Made by a program: the position numbers and the translations under genes | NCBI GenBank assembly: GCA_963921825.1 | Contig: OY997594.1 | Location: 62,543,675-62,607,674, forward strand | Direction of reading: 5' to 3' | DNA length: 64,000 bases | Source of the DNA: Erodium maritimum | Taxonomy: Eukaryota; Streptophyta; Magnoliopsida; Geraniales; Geraniaceae | Part shown: one piece after another, positions 11,055 to 22,452 of the stretch | Layout: the number at the start of each line of letters is the position of its first letter | How positions within the stretch are numbered: the stretch's first letter is position 1 | Notes under the pieces: model-generated | Told to the model about the DNA's origin: nothing | Database searches by the model: none | The model's input: the letters and a program-made list of their open reading frames with translations, nothing else

Positions 11055-11731
11055 TAAAATAATAAATTATATAACAACGAATGTACCTTATTGCTGTGAC
11101 ATTTTCTGCAGTTTGTGGCTCTGGGAGGAAGACGAGCATAGCATCTGAAATCAACCATTAATCCAAATTATAAACAATCATATGAATAATTGTTAAATAT
11201 TAACGATTATTTACTTGGTACAAATCAATTTGTCTTGGACATATTTATAAGCCAACTTGACCAAGTTAGGCTCTACTCCTCTGACGCGGTTAAAACTTAA
11301 ATTAGTGATTCCACCTTCAAGCCTCAGATCCAAATCAAGGGTCGAATCGGTAAATAGAGCAACCAATTCATGAAGTTGAACGAATTAAGAAACAACAAAA
11401 TAAGCAACGAGATCAAACCCTTTTGGACATTGTAGTCTGATAAGGTCTCGTCATCTTCAAGTTGCTTCCCCCCGAAGATCAACCTTTGTTGGTCTGGAGG
11501 CATCCCTGTGCCCGATTTTAACCATTAACAAATCAATGAGACAACCTTAACAAATCTAATTTTCTCGGTAACCAATAAACATTAAAGCTTTGGTTTGAAT
11601 AAGAAGGGATATGTGGGTGCATATATACCTTCCTTGTCCTGGATCTTGGACTTGACGGTGTCGATGGTATCACAAACTTGTACTTGAAGAGTGATGGTCT
11701 TCCCGGTTAGGGTTCTCACGAATATCTGCAT
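11055..11731 (-). pseudogene. Diverged ubiquitin-ribosomal protein L40 fusion gene, probable pseudogene
   Basis: Four exon-like segments are visible. Exon 1 (11,731-11,629) encodes [20 protein letters not shown]... ending KIQDKEG. Exon 2 (11,505-11,419) encodes [20 protein letters not shown]... ending NVQKG. Exon 3 (about 11,347-11,215) encodes [13 protein letters not shown], then VEPNLVKLAYKYVQDKLIC. Exon 4 (11,144-11,087) encodes KCYARLPPRATNCRKC. Splice phases fit and most junctions have GT/AG. Ubiquitin is normally almost invariant, yet this copy has many changes, ending RLEGG instead of RLRGG. About ten extra residues lie after the GG. Intron 2 has no AG before exon 3 (CG at 11,349-11,348). 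The L40 tail is short and its last exon was not found. Normal genes of this type supply ubiquitin and a 60S ribosomal protein. This one looks decayed or strongly neofunctionalised. Confidence 0.75.
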
Positions 11732-11785
11732 GCTTCTCTTCTTTTGGAGCTGTGGTGGTGTGATGAATTGAAAAGGACGTTGCAA

Positions 11786-11794
11786 TTTATAAAT
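11786..11794 (-). promoter_or_regulatory. TATA-like box upstream of the ubiquitin-L40 remnant
   Basis: The minus strand reads GATTTATAAATT about 55 bases before the ATG at 11,731, a plausible distance for a TATA box with a short leader. This was judged only from sequence and spacing. Confidence 0.4.
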
Positions 11795-11829
11795 CATATG
11801 CATATGGCATGCGTGCGTCCCAAGTTCGG

Positions 11830-12650
11830 AGTTTAGGTAAATGCTATACAGAGAAATGATTTGTTTTAGCCGTAATGCGCAAGGCCAAACCTGAGCAATA
11901 CTAGTGGGTTGGGCCTGCCTTGAGCTTTCTATTTATGTTCATTGAATTATCTCAATTTAATAAAATTAGAATGCTGCTTCTTTGGGTGATCGTATAAAGT
12001 ACTCACGAGTGATCTTAATCGAAGTTTGGCATGTCAATCTTGCAATACTCTGGTAAAGTAGAATAGGATTGTATTCTCGTTAGAATTGCTGCAGGCCTAA
12101 CGGGTCTTGAAAAACAGTGTGGTGCAATCCAACAAGCTTGACGGGACCCAAAGAGATACTTAGTGGGGACGGTCCGACCCTAGATGGGATGTTTGGATGG
12201 TATCCACCGAAACCCCTGTTACTCTAGTAATCACTCTAATATGCGGAGTGCTTTTCGCCCCTCGCTTGTTGCCCCTCTCCCATGGTTATGTCCCAAAATA
12301 TCTGGTAGGGGATTAGGGGTTCACACTAGGGGTTGGGGACCCAAGAGCTTTCCGAAAAAGCGAGAGTTTCTTCCAAAACCTATTTCCCCTGCTTTCTCCT
12401 GCCATACCCGTGGACTCGGCCGTGGGATTCCACGGGCAAGGGTTTCGACCTTAGGTGTCACTGTTTTGACCCTCACATTTTTTTGCCTTAAGGTTCAGTG
12501 CGCTTTCATCATGAGATGTTGCATACTGTATCTTGGGAAGGTAGTGGGAACTAGAGCAAGGTAGCCGGTCAATGTGATGGTGGGGTATGCAATTGGGTAC
12601 CTTTTCCCCCTGACGTTGTGGACTGTACTATGAGTTTGAGTCATCTCACT
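11830..12650. other. No recognised gene
   Basis: An upstream region with a 126-codon open frame at 12,184-12,564 (plus). That frame has low-complexity proline/glycine content and no recognisable domain. I regard it as chance or relic sequence. Nothing else could be supported. Confidence 0.4.
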
Positions 12651-13020
12651 CTATGAGTGAGTGTTTTCTTCCTCAGCCTCCGACGATAAACATGACGTAC
12701 CAGTTGAAGCTGGTATCAGGACGGGAGCAGGGCCAACCCCACTCGTCATTGACGCAGTCGGGGATGATTTCTTGTGGGTCAGTTGTTGACCAGGATGGGC
12801 GCAACATATCGTTTTGGGGAATTTTTCTCTCCCCTCACCCCTAGCCATCTGCCGACAGTCCCTTGTAATATGCCCAATTTGTCCATAGTCAACGTAATGG
12901 TCTTGAAGTTTTTGATAAGTAAGATAGACCATAACCTGTTTTCTCTTTCAATTTCCTCCACCGTCACCAAGTCTTTCCAAGGACGAACCTTCCTCTACTT
13001 CGTATACAACTCTATCCTCT
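12651..13020 (-). pseudogene. LINE ORF1 relic (zinc-knuckle region)
   Basis: The minus strand encodes MVYLTYQKLQDHYVDYGQIG followed by HITRDCRQMA. Plant LINE ORF1 proteins of the DUF4283/zf-CCHC type have a tyrosine-rich lead into a CxxCGxxGHxxxxC knuckle at this place. Here the two first cysteines are replaced (VDYG), so the knuckle is damaged. A frame change separates this piece from an upstream piece ending near 12,970. It is a short remnant, with no target duplication identified. Confidence 0.55.
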
Positions 13021-13034
13021 ATTGAACAAGTATA

Positions 13035-14424
13035 ATGGAAGCTTCAACCCATTCCATGTACACCCGAGCTCAATCCTATATATCACGACAAAACAACCTT
13101 TCGATGGTATTATTTCCTATAAACTTGATGGTCGTCAAGCATTAACAATGGTTGTCGAGCCTCTTTCTTTTGATGAAGCTTCAAAATATGAATAGTGGCG
13201 TCAAACAATGAATGAAGAGTACAATCCCTTGCTACGCAATAATACTTGTCGTCTTTTTCCCTCACATCTACAATATGATATCATTGATTGTCGTTTCATG
13301 TTCAAAGTAAAACGAAAGGCATGTGGCTCAAATGATCAATTTAAACCATGTCTCGTGGCAAATGGTTTCAAGTAGCAATATAATATCGACTACTAGTTAC
13401 TTTCAGTCTTGTTATCAAACTAGCAAACCATTTTCCTTGTTCTATCTATCGTTGTTTCTCGTGGTTGGAGTTTGACACAACTCGATGTTCAAAATGGTTT
13501 TCTCCATGGTCTTCTAAATGAGGACGTCTCCATCCACATTATGTTTGCAAATTAGTCAAGCTTATTTATGGTTTAAAACAAGCGCCTCATGTTTGATACA
13601 CTCGTCTTAATTGTAAACTACAAGAGTTGAGTTTTAAACCTTCTCAAGCTTACACTTCGTTATTCTTTTTATACTCATCATGGTGTTACTAAATATATGT
13701 TGATTCATATTAATGATATCATTCTTGTTAGATCATAGGCTTCTTTTATAAGTGATAGAATTTGTTTCCTTCAAAAGGATTTTGCTATTAACAATCTTCG
13801 CGATCTTCATTTTTTAGCATTGAGGTTGCTCGGACTTCGTCTGGTCTTGTCTTGTCTTGTCTTGTCCCAACGTCGATACATTTGGATCTTCTTCGTCGAG
13901 CTAACATGGAGACTTACAAGCCTTTTTCGACTCCAATATGTAGTTTGAGAAACTGTCTCACACTAAGGGAGAGAACTTAAACACTCTTAAAGCAACAGAG
14001 TATCATAGTATTGTAGGAGTACTACAATACCTAACACTTACTCGCCTTGACATCTCTTTCTCAGTAAACAAGGTTTGTCAATTTCTATGTATGCTTACCA
14101 ATTATCATTGGTGCACAATATTGTAGGAGTACTACAATACCTAACACTTACTCGCCTTGACATCTCTTTCTCAGTAAACAAGGTTTGTCAATTTCTATGT
14201 ATGCTTACCAATTATCATTGGTGCACAATATTGTAGGAGTACTACAATACCTAACACTTACTCGCCTTGACATCTCTTTCTCAGTAAACAAGGTTTGTCA
14301 ATTTCTATGTATGCTTACCAATTATCATTGGTGCACAGTGAAACACATTATTCGTTATTTAAAGCATACAATTTCCATTGGTTTATCCATCTACAAATCA
14401 AGAGCTTTCTCAGATGTAGATTTT
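13035..14424 (+). mobile_element. Copia-1 relic, reverse transcriptase to RNase H portion (left part)
   Basis: Degenerate Ty1/copia coding sequence on the plus strand. Recognisable pieces include the RT approach (MNEEYNPLLRNNTCRLFPS, IIDCRFMFKVKRKA), the region of the copia RT motif (HINDIILV) and the pre-RNase H stretch ([39 protein letters not shown]). It is an old fossil with multiple breaks. It is interrupted at about 14,424 by LINE-2 and resumes at about 34,112. No LTRs were recognised, so its full extent and age cannot be given. It must be older than the three elements nested in it. Confidence 0.8.
14007..14336 (+). repeat. 110-bp unit in three tandem copies within Copia-1
   Basis: The same block begins near 14,007, 14,117 and 14,227; the word TTGTAGGAGT falls at 14,011, 14,121 and 14,231. 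Copies 2 and 3 are essentially identical to copy 1. The unit covers the copia segment upstream of RNase H. The near-identity implies that the tandem amplification is much more recent than the element itself. Confidence 0.9.
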
Positions 14425-15207
14425 TTTTTATCAGCAAATTTTTTTAAAATTTTATAAATCGAATCTTCGAAAAAGAAGAAAGCGATCAAGGGCGGACCCT
14501 CCAAAGTGTTACAAACCGACTTCAGACCTAATTGAACCAGACTTGCCTTCCAAGTTAAGTATCAATTCAAACCTAACGGCTAAACTTAAGCCACAAGCTA
14601 CCCAAGTTATCAAAACACTAAAACCAGATACCCCTTTGTCCAATTACAACAAAACTTCCCACAAATGAAGGCATCAAGGAAATTAACAGAGACAACCCTT
14701 CCCGCCAAAAGTGCAATTCAATACCCAATTCTGCATCAACTTCTACAACACCTTCTTGTTCTTATGACTTGTGATGAAGGCTTAGAACAGCTCCCACAAG
14801 CCCAAGGAAAGAGCAAATCTGAAATTTTGTTGTGCAAAACCTCTGCTGCAACTTCAGTTACCTTAAGAACCTGTAAAAGCAAGAGGCTACCAAACCAGCA
14901 AGTGTAGACAAAACCACCAAATGTTCTCCTTCACCAACCAATGAAGAAAGAACTCTGTATACAAGCACAAAACAAGACAGAAAACACCCTCAACCTAAAC
15001 AATATCCTACCCACACACCAAAATAGCACATACCTCCAAAATAATAATCCCCCACTCAAGATAACCTCAACACATAACCAATACTCCCAGAGAAGACCTA
15101 CCTCACCACTAAAAAAACTCACACCACTCCCCCATCCACCCACTAGCCCCACCCTAACCCTAACCATAATTCAGTAACCAAGATAGAATGAAAATTAGTA
15201 CATCACC

Positions 15208-17639
15208 TCAATGATTCCTGCCTTTTATAAAAATGCAGCTCACGGGATCATTAATCCATGCTGAAAAAGGGAAAGCTTGTCCTTCTTTGAAATTGGCCCA
15301 CAAAAGTTGGTAGGAATCATTTTGTATTTGAAGGAAAATATCAAGTGGGGATAGATATCTGTTATGAAAACAAGCCTGGTTCTTGCTCAACCAAATTCTC
15401 CAAATCACTATGGAGGATAGCATTGACCAATGCTTCTTGTTCCTGTGAGGAGCCAACTGTTCCCAGCTCACAAACCAACCTAGAATTGTTTCTGATAATG
15501 CAGTCTTGATCCCCCACCAAGCCAGACAAAGATACCAGACTATAGAAGAAATATTGCAGCCCATGAATAGATGGTCTTGATCCTCTAGGTCCTCCATACA
15601 CATAGGACACCAAATATTGCCATTGTATAATCCCCTGGCCAGTAGAAAACATTTAGTAGGTACCCCTTTCATACAAACCAACCAAGCAAAGGCAGCCACT
15701 TTGGGTGTTACGATGGGAGCCCAAAGTAAAGCAGGCCAATCCAAAGAATTGTCCCAACTCTCATCTAGGACCTCATAAACTTTATGCACAGAGAAACCCT
15801 TGTGATCATATATCCAGGATGCAGTGTCATTGCCAACAATTAGGTGATATGAATTTATAGCATCACAGAACAAATGAAATTGATCCATTTCCCAACCTCT
15901 AAGATCTCTTCTGAAAGTTATTACCCATCTCCCCTCAGACCAAAATGCTGCTACCAAGTCTCTTTTTTGAGTGCATAAAAGAAATATCATGTGAAACTGA
16001 AATTTTAGAGGGATATCAAGAAGCCATTTATCCTCCCAAAAATGCACCCTATTTCCTGAATTAACTTTCCAATTAATTCCAACAGCTCCAAAAGCACTAG
16101 AAAACTTTGGACATATTAAAAATGATTCCACATGACTGATAAAAGACTGATCATTTTGTAGTAGTATTTCAGAAAAATCTCAAGCTTCAGTCTCCCACCC
16201 AAACTTGGCACATAAAAGCTTCTTCCAGAGTGAGTCAGTTTCTAGTGCAAATCTCCACCACCACCTGGCTAACAAGACTTTATTCATGATATGTAGATTT
16301 TTTATCACCAAACCTCCCACTAATTTAGGCCTGCATATTAAGTTCCACCTTATTTTGTGTAAAACCTTTTTGTTGATTGATCCATTCCACAAGAATCTTC
16401 TTTGCCACTTCTCCATTTCAACAATAACACACTTTGGAGCTTTGTACAGAGACATATAGTATAAAGGGAGAGAGCTGAGAGATGATTTTATCAGTGTTAT
16501 CCTTCCCCCAAAAGATCTAGACTTTGCCTGCCACAGAGTTAGTTTGTTTAAAAAAAATTTGATCACAGGCTCTCATGTCTTCCTCCTCCTAGGATTAGCT
16601 CCTAATTGAAAGCCCAAGTAATCAAAGGGTAAAACCATTGCAGCACAACCTAAAATAAGAGTGATCTCCTGTGTAGAAACTGATGCAGCATTCATAACCA
16701 AGACCTTGGATTTTTGAAATTTTATCTTTAAGCCTGTGGCCTTTTGCAAGCAATTGAGAGTGTTCTTAAGATTGATAGCCTGTTGCAATCCAGCCTCAAT
16801 GAATATGAGTGTATCATCTGCAAATTGGAGACGGGAGATCTCAGGCCCTTGAGAGTTGCATTTGACTCCTGCAAACATATTTGAAATGATCCCTTGGCTC
16901 ATCAGTTGATGTAAACTCTCAGCTAATAATGCAAACAATAGGGGAGAAAGAGAACACCCTTGTCTAAGGTCTCTGAGTAATGGAAAATCCTTAGAAGGGG
17001 AGCCATTAATTAGTACAGATGACCAGGCTGTGATGCACATTTCTATCCAAGATATCCATTTTTTTTCCAAACCCCATAGATCTTAAAATATTCAGTAATG
17101 CTCCCCAATTGATGTGATCATAAGCCTTCTCAAAATCTACTTTGAAAATTATTACTTCCTGCCCTGAGCTTTTGATGGAATGAAGTAGTTCTGAAGCTAT
17201 AAGAATTCCATCCAAAATCTGTCTCCCTGAAATGAAGCCTGATTGAACATCATGCACCAGATGATTCATCACAGGTTTGAGTCTTGTAGCTAACACCTTT
17301 GAAATGATTTTGTATACACTATTAATAAGACTGATGGACCTGAAATAATCAAAGGTCTGAGGAGAACCAATCTTTGGTATAAGAGTGATGAATGATGAGT
17401 TTAATCCTTTTCCTAGAATACCACCTGAGAAAAAATGTTCCAAGCAAGCCATGATATCCCCTTTAATAAAACCCCAACAAGACTGGTGGAAATGCATGGT
17501 AAAACCATCAGGGCCAGGAGCTTTGTCCCCATGACACCTTTTGATTGCAGCAAGGATTTCTGCTTTAGTAAAGGGAGCCTCCAATGTCAAAGCTTGTCCA
17601 GAGGAAAGGACATTAAAAGGCAGAGAATCTGATTTGATA
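15208..17639 (-). pseudogene. LINE-2 ORF2, reverse transcriptase and zinc-binding part
   Basis: Seen from the 5' side on the minus strand: SLPFNVLSSGQALTLEAPF, GPDGFTMHFHQSCWGFIKGD, GFISGRQILDG, RQGCSLSPLLFALLAESL, the catalytic FADDTLIF (about 16,810-16,835), then the zf-RVT region GNIWCPMCMEDLEDQDHLF followed by MGCN. The zinc-binding Cys that is Tyr in LINE-1 is kept here. Frame breaks fall near 17,010-17,070, near 16,570 and near 16,135-16,180. The remaining N-terminal part of ORF2 lies on the far side of Copia-2 at 32,119-33,344. Confidence 0.88.
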
Positions 17640-17644
17640 CAAAC

Positions 17645-17825
17645 AGTCAATAACAGAGAATTGTATAGAATGAATGATAATCTATTTCTGTAGCAGTACA
17701 ATGTATATATACATGAGGTAGTTATATGTAAGTAGGAGACTACAACTATATCACTACTAGAGATAAGGCTTATCAGTATTAGAGATATCAAGTTTAAATC
17801 TTTGAACGCTTATCACTATTTGACA
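17645..17825 (-). repeat. Copia-2 3' LTR
   Basis: It is near-identical to 31,940-32,113. The minus strand starts TGTCAAATAGTGATAAGC directly after the polypurine tract at about 17,826-17,840. It adjoins the duplication caaac at 17,640-17,644. Confidence 0.92.
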
Positions 17826-18318
17826 CGCCCCCACAAGCTGAAGTCGGGGCAGAGATGAGACGAAGCTTGTCACGAAAGTTGTGAAATTGTGGCTTGGGTA
17901 ATGGCTTCGTCAATATGTCAGCAATCTGGTCTGAAGTAGATAGAGGAGACACTGTCTGTCGTCGTTGTAGGACAAGCTGCCGAACAAAATGGAAATCGAC
18001 CTCAACATGCCTGGTACGAGCATGAAAAGCTGGATTCGTAGAGAGATACACCGCACCAACATTATCACACCAAATATGAGGGGGACGAGCTAACCGAACA
18101 CCAAGCTCATCAAGCAAGCTAACAAGCCACCGAATCTCAACACAAACATCTGCAACTGCTTTGAATTCAGATTCTGTCGAAGATCGAGCAACCGTCTTCT
18201 GTCGAAGATCGAGCAATCTGGTCAGATTCAGTGTGGTACCAAGATAAATGAAGAAACCCCCCGTAGACCGGCGATCATCTAGGCAACCCGCCCAATCAGC
18301 ATCACTAAATGCAACCAA
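17826..18318 (-). pseudogene. Copia-2 RNase H segment
   Basis: Encodes FSDADWAGCLDDRRSTGGF, ARSSTESEFKAVADVCVEIR, WCDNVGAVYLSTNPAFHAR and HVEVDFHFVRQ, all typical of copia RNase H, ending near the polypurine tract. It is the 3' end of the Copia-2 pol region and is separated from RT by the gypsy pair. Confidence 0.88.
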
Positions 18319-19852
18319 ACAATTTAAGAATCAGAAAGGTCTTTGATTTGGCTTGTAATGTAAGGCTAGGCAAAGGGTAGGGAAGACGGAATATGAAAAG
18401 AAGCTCAAATAAATACCTCGTGACAAAGTGCTTCAACTCACACCCACTAATGTATATCACTCAACCCAAACTCCCATTTGTGCCTGACCAACCTTTGGTA
18501 TTCTCTATCACCTTTTCTCCTTGTATTGAGTAACCAATAATAGCACCATAAGACAATTTTTATTTTATTTTTCAAATATGAACAACCTTCTTTTTCAACC
18601 CCATTGTATTTTCCCGCCTTACCCACATTTTTTTTCTCTTTTTTTTTTCATTCTTTCGGGGTAAGGCTAAAATTTTCAACTCAATACAATCATATGGTAT
18701 ATTAATATACATATTTTCTCTATTTCTTTCGCTCACTCCATATCCCAAATAACAACCCCACTCAATGAAGCACCTAAGCCAGGAAGTATGGGTTCAAACA
18801 ATAATAAGGATATATAAAAGAAATGAGAGGCACATAGGTTTGTAATGTTCGGGTTAGAAATGAAAGGCTAAGGCTCAAATTGGGTGACTATGGAGTAATA
18901 CATGCAAAGGTAGGCAATTTAGCTCAAACGGTCCATAAATGGCCTAAAATCACTTTCTTAAACAACCATGTTCCTTATTCTTATTTCGCCTCGAATGGAT
19001 CTTACATGTAGTTCTAGACTCAATTTACCATGCATAGAAATCAAAGGAATACAACACTAGTTTAGCAAACACTCAAAACACAAGTGGAAGAGTTATTCCT
19101 AATGCATGTGCTTTCACTACTCATTCGATTCATTAATGCTCATATACAACTTTGATTTATGCAAGGAAATAAGCATATGTAACAGTGCAATCATTGAAGC
19201 CTTACGATCATACACACTAGACTCAACATATCACCAGAAAATATTTTTTTGATTTTTTCAAAATTTTCAATTTTTTTGGATTTTTTCAAAATTTTATAAC
19301 ACGAAATGATGCATGAGTACACAAAAGAAAACACAAAATGCAAGACATACCCCACCCCACACTTTAAGGTGGAGATTGTCCCTAATGCGACTCAATCCTA
19401 CACATGCTCCTAGCTTCATAACTAACAACTCCACACTTATAATCAGCATATACACAATTCACGAAATCCTATATGCATGTTTTATCAGCACGGCAATTCG
19501 GGCGCTCAGCGCCCACCAGATAGCATAAAGGAAATACAATAGCGATATACAATAAAAATAGAAAGGGAAGAGATACTGCCCCTCAAAGAACCGCTATGCG
19601 AACTGGACCAATTGTGGGAATCCTCGTGCATGGATGGATGAAGAGGTACTTCGCCCAAGTGAGTTCACAAGAACTCGGCGCCAACAAATACAATTATAAT
19701 TCTCATGCTTCCATCCTGTATCACCAACTTGCACAAATAGTCAGAAAATAAGAGCAAGACATAACATATACAAAACAAATAGGGGTAGAGATATTGGGTT
19801 GCCTCCCAACAAGCGCATTTGTTTAACGTCGTTTGCTCGACGGGTAGGAGGC

Positions 19853-20851
19853 TCAATCAGGAGGCCTCCCGAACGTATCATATTTCCATTGCGTCCTCCT
19901 CTTCAAGTGTAGATAAAAAGTCAGGAGACGGAACACAATGTAGCATAAGAACAATTTCCTTGAGTTTTGTAAGAACTCCAAACTCAAGGCCAACATCATC
20001 AAGCTTGCCTTAATAGAATAATTATGATCAAGTTCATCTTGGCATAACTTGATAGGGATATGAGTCCCATGAATTGGAAAATGCACTTGTCCACAAGGGT
20101 TAGTAGCATCCACCAAAATAGAATAGTGGTTCACAAACGGGGATTGAAGACTAGCAAATGTGTCCAAAAATTCATGATTAATATTAACAACTCTATGCTC
20201 AATATTAAATTTAAAGACCAATGGTATAGGTTGAACATATAGAGTTGATTTGCTAGAATCTAAATATGAATCTCTCACACTAAAAGGAATTTCGACATCA
20301 TGCTCGATGTCTAGCAAAATAAAATCAACGGGAGGTTCAAGAACAGCCCCTTTCTTGAGAGCATCTTCCATAGTACCCCTTGGATATTTAATAGATCTGT
20401 CAGCCAACTCTATCGATACTATGGGAAGATTTGGCGCAACAAGAGTTTGTGAACTCTTTTCTTCAACTATACAATTATTATTTACATCTATAGAATTCAA
20501 TGCATCAAAACTATATGGAGATGGAATGGGCATAATACAAGAGGGATAAGAACTTGATACCTCACATTCCGCACTTACCTCTAAACTCATGGTTGAATCA
20601 GGAGTTTCTTGCTCTGTTGTGTCACATAAGTGCTCGGAATGATCATCCTCAATGTGGATTGGTAGTTCCTTGAAGGTTGTCTTATTAATCAATTCTACGA
20701 GATCATTCAATTGCCTTTGAGTCTCTTTAGGCAATCGTGAGGAAGTTTCCCTCCAATTTGGGTTAACGGAAACCACAAGAAACTCGCACTCCAAAAACCA
20801 ATGATCAGTAGCTTTGCATATATCACAATAATTATCATCCATAAAATTCAT
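19853..20851 (-). CDS. 332-codon ORF of gypsy unit A: N-terminal zinc knuckle and protease-like segment
   Basis: The frame starts about 90 bases after the primer site, where gag would be expected. The N-terminus has CDICKATDHWFLEC, a perfect CX2CX4HX4C knuckle within the first 21 residues. A later stretch (IELADRSIKYPRGTMEDAL, then VDFILLDIE) matches the flank of the retroviral-type protease of unit B (LQLADRSIKYPRG, then ADFIVLDME), but the catalytic region is not evident. No gag capsid domain is seen. The ORF is open throughout. It could be a product specific to non-autonomous elements, or the remainder of a reduced gag-protease. Its function is unknown. Confidence 0.6.
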   Translation of the reverse strand: MNFMDDNYCDICKATDHWFLECEFLVVSVNPNWRETSSRLPKETQRQLNDLVELINKTTFKELPIHIEDDHSEHLCDTTEQETPDSTMSLEVSAECEVSSSYPSCIMPIPSPYSFDALNSIDVNNNCIVEEKSSQTLVAPNLPIVSIELADRSIKYPRGTMEDALKKGAVLEPPVDFILLDIEHDVEIPFSVRDSYLDSSKSTLYVQPIPLVFKFNIEHRVVNINHEFLDTFASLQSPFVNHYSILVDATNPCGQVHFPIHGTHIPIKLCQDELDHNYSIKASLMMLALSLEFLQNSRKLFLCYIVFRLLTFYLHLKRRTQWKYDTFGRPPD

Positions 20852-20941
20852 GTTGCAAAGAATTGACTAAAAAGGTATATATATATATAAAAAATGAAAC
20901 AGTCGTAACACAAACTATATAGAAAAGGTTGCCTTAATTGC

Positions 20942-20959
20942 TCCCCGGCAACGGCGCCA
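20942..20959 (-). other. Primer-binding site of gypsy unit A
   Basis: The minus strand reads TGGCGCCGTTGCCGGGGA six bases inside the LTR. This is the primer site widely seen in Athila/Tat-type gypsy elements. The identical word occurs at 27,136-27,153 for unit B. Confidence 0.85.
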
Positions 20960-20965
20960 TTAACT

Positions 20966-22452
20966 TGACACTCCGAGATTTAACCCTCAGAATGGCACGG
21001 CAAGCGTACCGGTCGTCAAGTAGTATTCGGGTTTTAAGTCCGAGATATCGTACCCAAGGGAGCAATTAGACAAGCACTTTAGTTAATTAATTCGTCGTCA
21101 AGCTATTCCTATAAAGGTATTTGGTTTTGTTTTAGAAAATGGTAAATTCATGCAAGTAATGAGAATATATGAATGATCCAAAAATAAGCACAAGGTCACA
21201 AGTGATTTCGAATAACAGAGTTAAAATGCGATCTAGGACATTAACGGGATTCGAATGCGATGAACAACTTAACAAGATTCGGTATACATTTGCAACTACC
21301 ACTATTCCAATGGCAACGGGAATTCTCTCAATGTAGTCCTAACCATCTCTCGATCGTATTAGGACCCTAACATACGCAGTCCACCTAATTATCTCTAATC
21401 TAGGTGTAGAAAGGTATATAGCACTACGATTTATGAATTCCTCTAACTTTCGGGTTTTACTCCTATAGTTATTGCACTCGTGTCAGTCTAACCATATTCT
21501 GGCTTAGATTAAAACCCGAGTTGTCTAATTCCTAGTTCCTCTTCTTAACCTCATTTCTCAATTGTTGGTTAACAAGATTGAATCATACATGTACGTGATC
21601 AAGGCAATGTAGCATTACGCGCGAAATTGAACAAACATCTTCCTAATACTAGTTTGACAAATATACAACCGAATACATTAACTCAATTCATCACATTCTT
21701 ACCCTAGCCCTAGATCATGAGAGTTTAGTTCATGGCAAAGAGAGATGAACACAAGGCAAGGATTGAGACAATAACATTCATATTAATTGATGAAAGTAAT
21801 ACGAATATCAAGTAGCAATCAAAACTACACAAAACCTTTGATGTAATCCTCGTATCTCTCTTTTTGATCTTCTCCAAGTGCTCTCCAATGTGTTTTTATT
21901 CTCCAAAAATGTGCTCCCCTTGTAATTTCGTGATCCCCCTTCTAAACCTAACTTTTGACTTAAATAGGGTTGAAAAAACGAGTCTGAAACAAAGTGAAAA
22001 AGGCCCAGTCGCGTTGCTAGGGCCTGGGCCGCGGTCTGGTGGCTGAGGCTTTAGCAAACCAGAGAATCAGGAGGGCCTGGGCCACGGTCTCGTCGGCGAG
22101 GCCGCCGCGGCCTGGAGGGTGGTCTGGTGGACGAGGCCGCCGCGGTCTGGAGGGTGGTCTGGTGGCCGAGGCCTCCGCGGCCTGGAGGGTGGTTTGGTGG
22201 GCGAGGCTTTAGCAGATCAGAACAATCCGAGGGCCTGGAGGGTGGTTTGGTGGGCGAGGCTTTATCATTTTGAATTTTGGTATTATTGCTCCAATTCGCT
22301 CCAATTCCGTCCCGAATGTCCCATTTCCTCTGGAGATTGATCAACTGCACAAACCAAGAGAAATACTCATCAAAGTTCACTATCCCGGGACTGAAAAGCT
22401 CAAGAATGTGGGCTAAAAACATCTCAAATAGATGTATTTTACGTTCACATCA
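20966..22452 (-). repeat. Middle LTR of the gypsy pair
   Basis: 1,487 bp, with TG at each end (TGACACTCCG on plus, TGATGTGAACG on minus). It is flanked on one side by the primer site of internal A (20,942-20,959) and on the other by the polypurine tract of internal B (about 22,453-22,475). It holds a GC-rich tandem array (about 22,030-22,265) with 35-bp units containing CTGGAGGGTGGTCTGGTGG. It shares end sequences and layout with 27,160-28,599 but is strongly diverged in the centre. Confidence 0.85.

Noticed and set aside
12184-12564. 126-codon open frame as a gene
   Set aside because: No recognisable domain, low-complexity composition, and no splice or promoter context.
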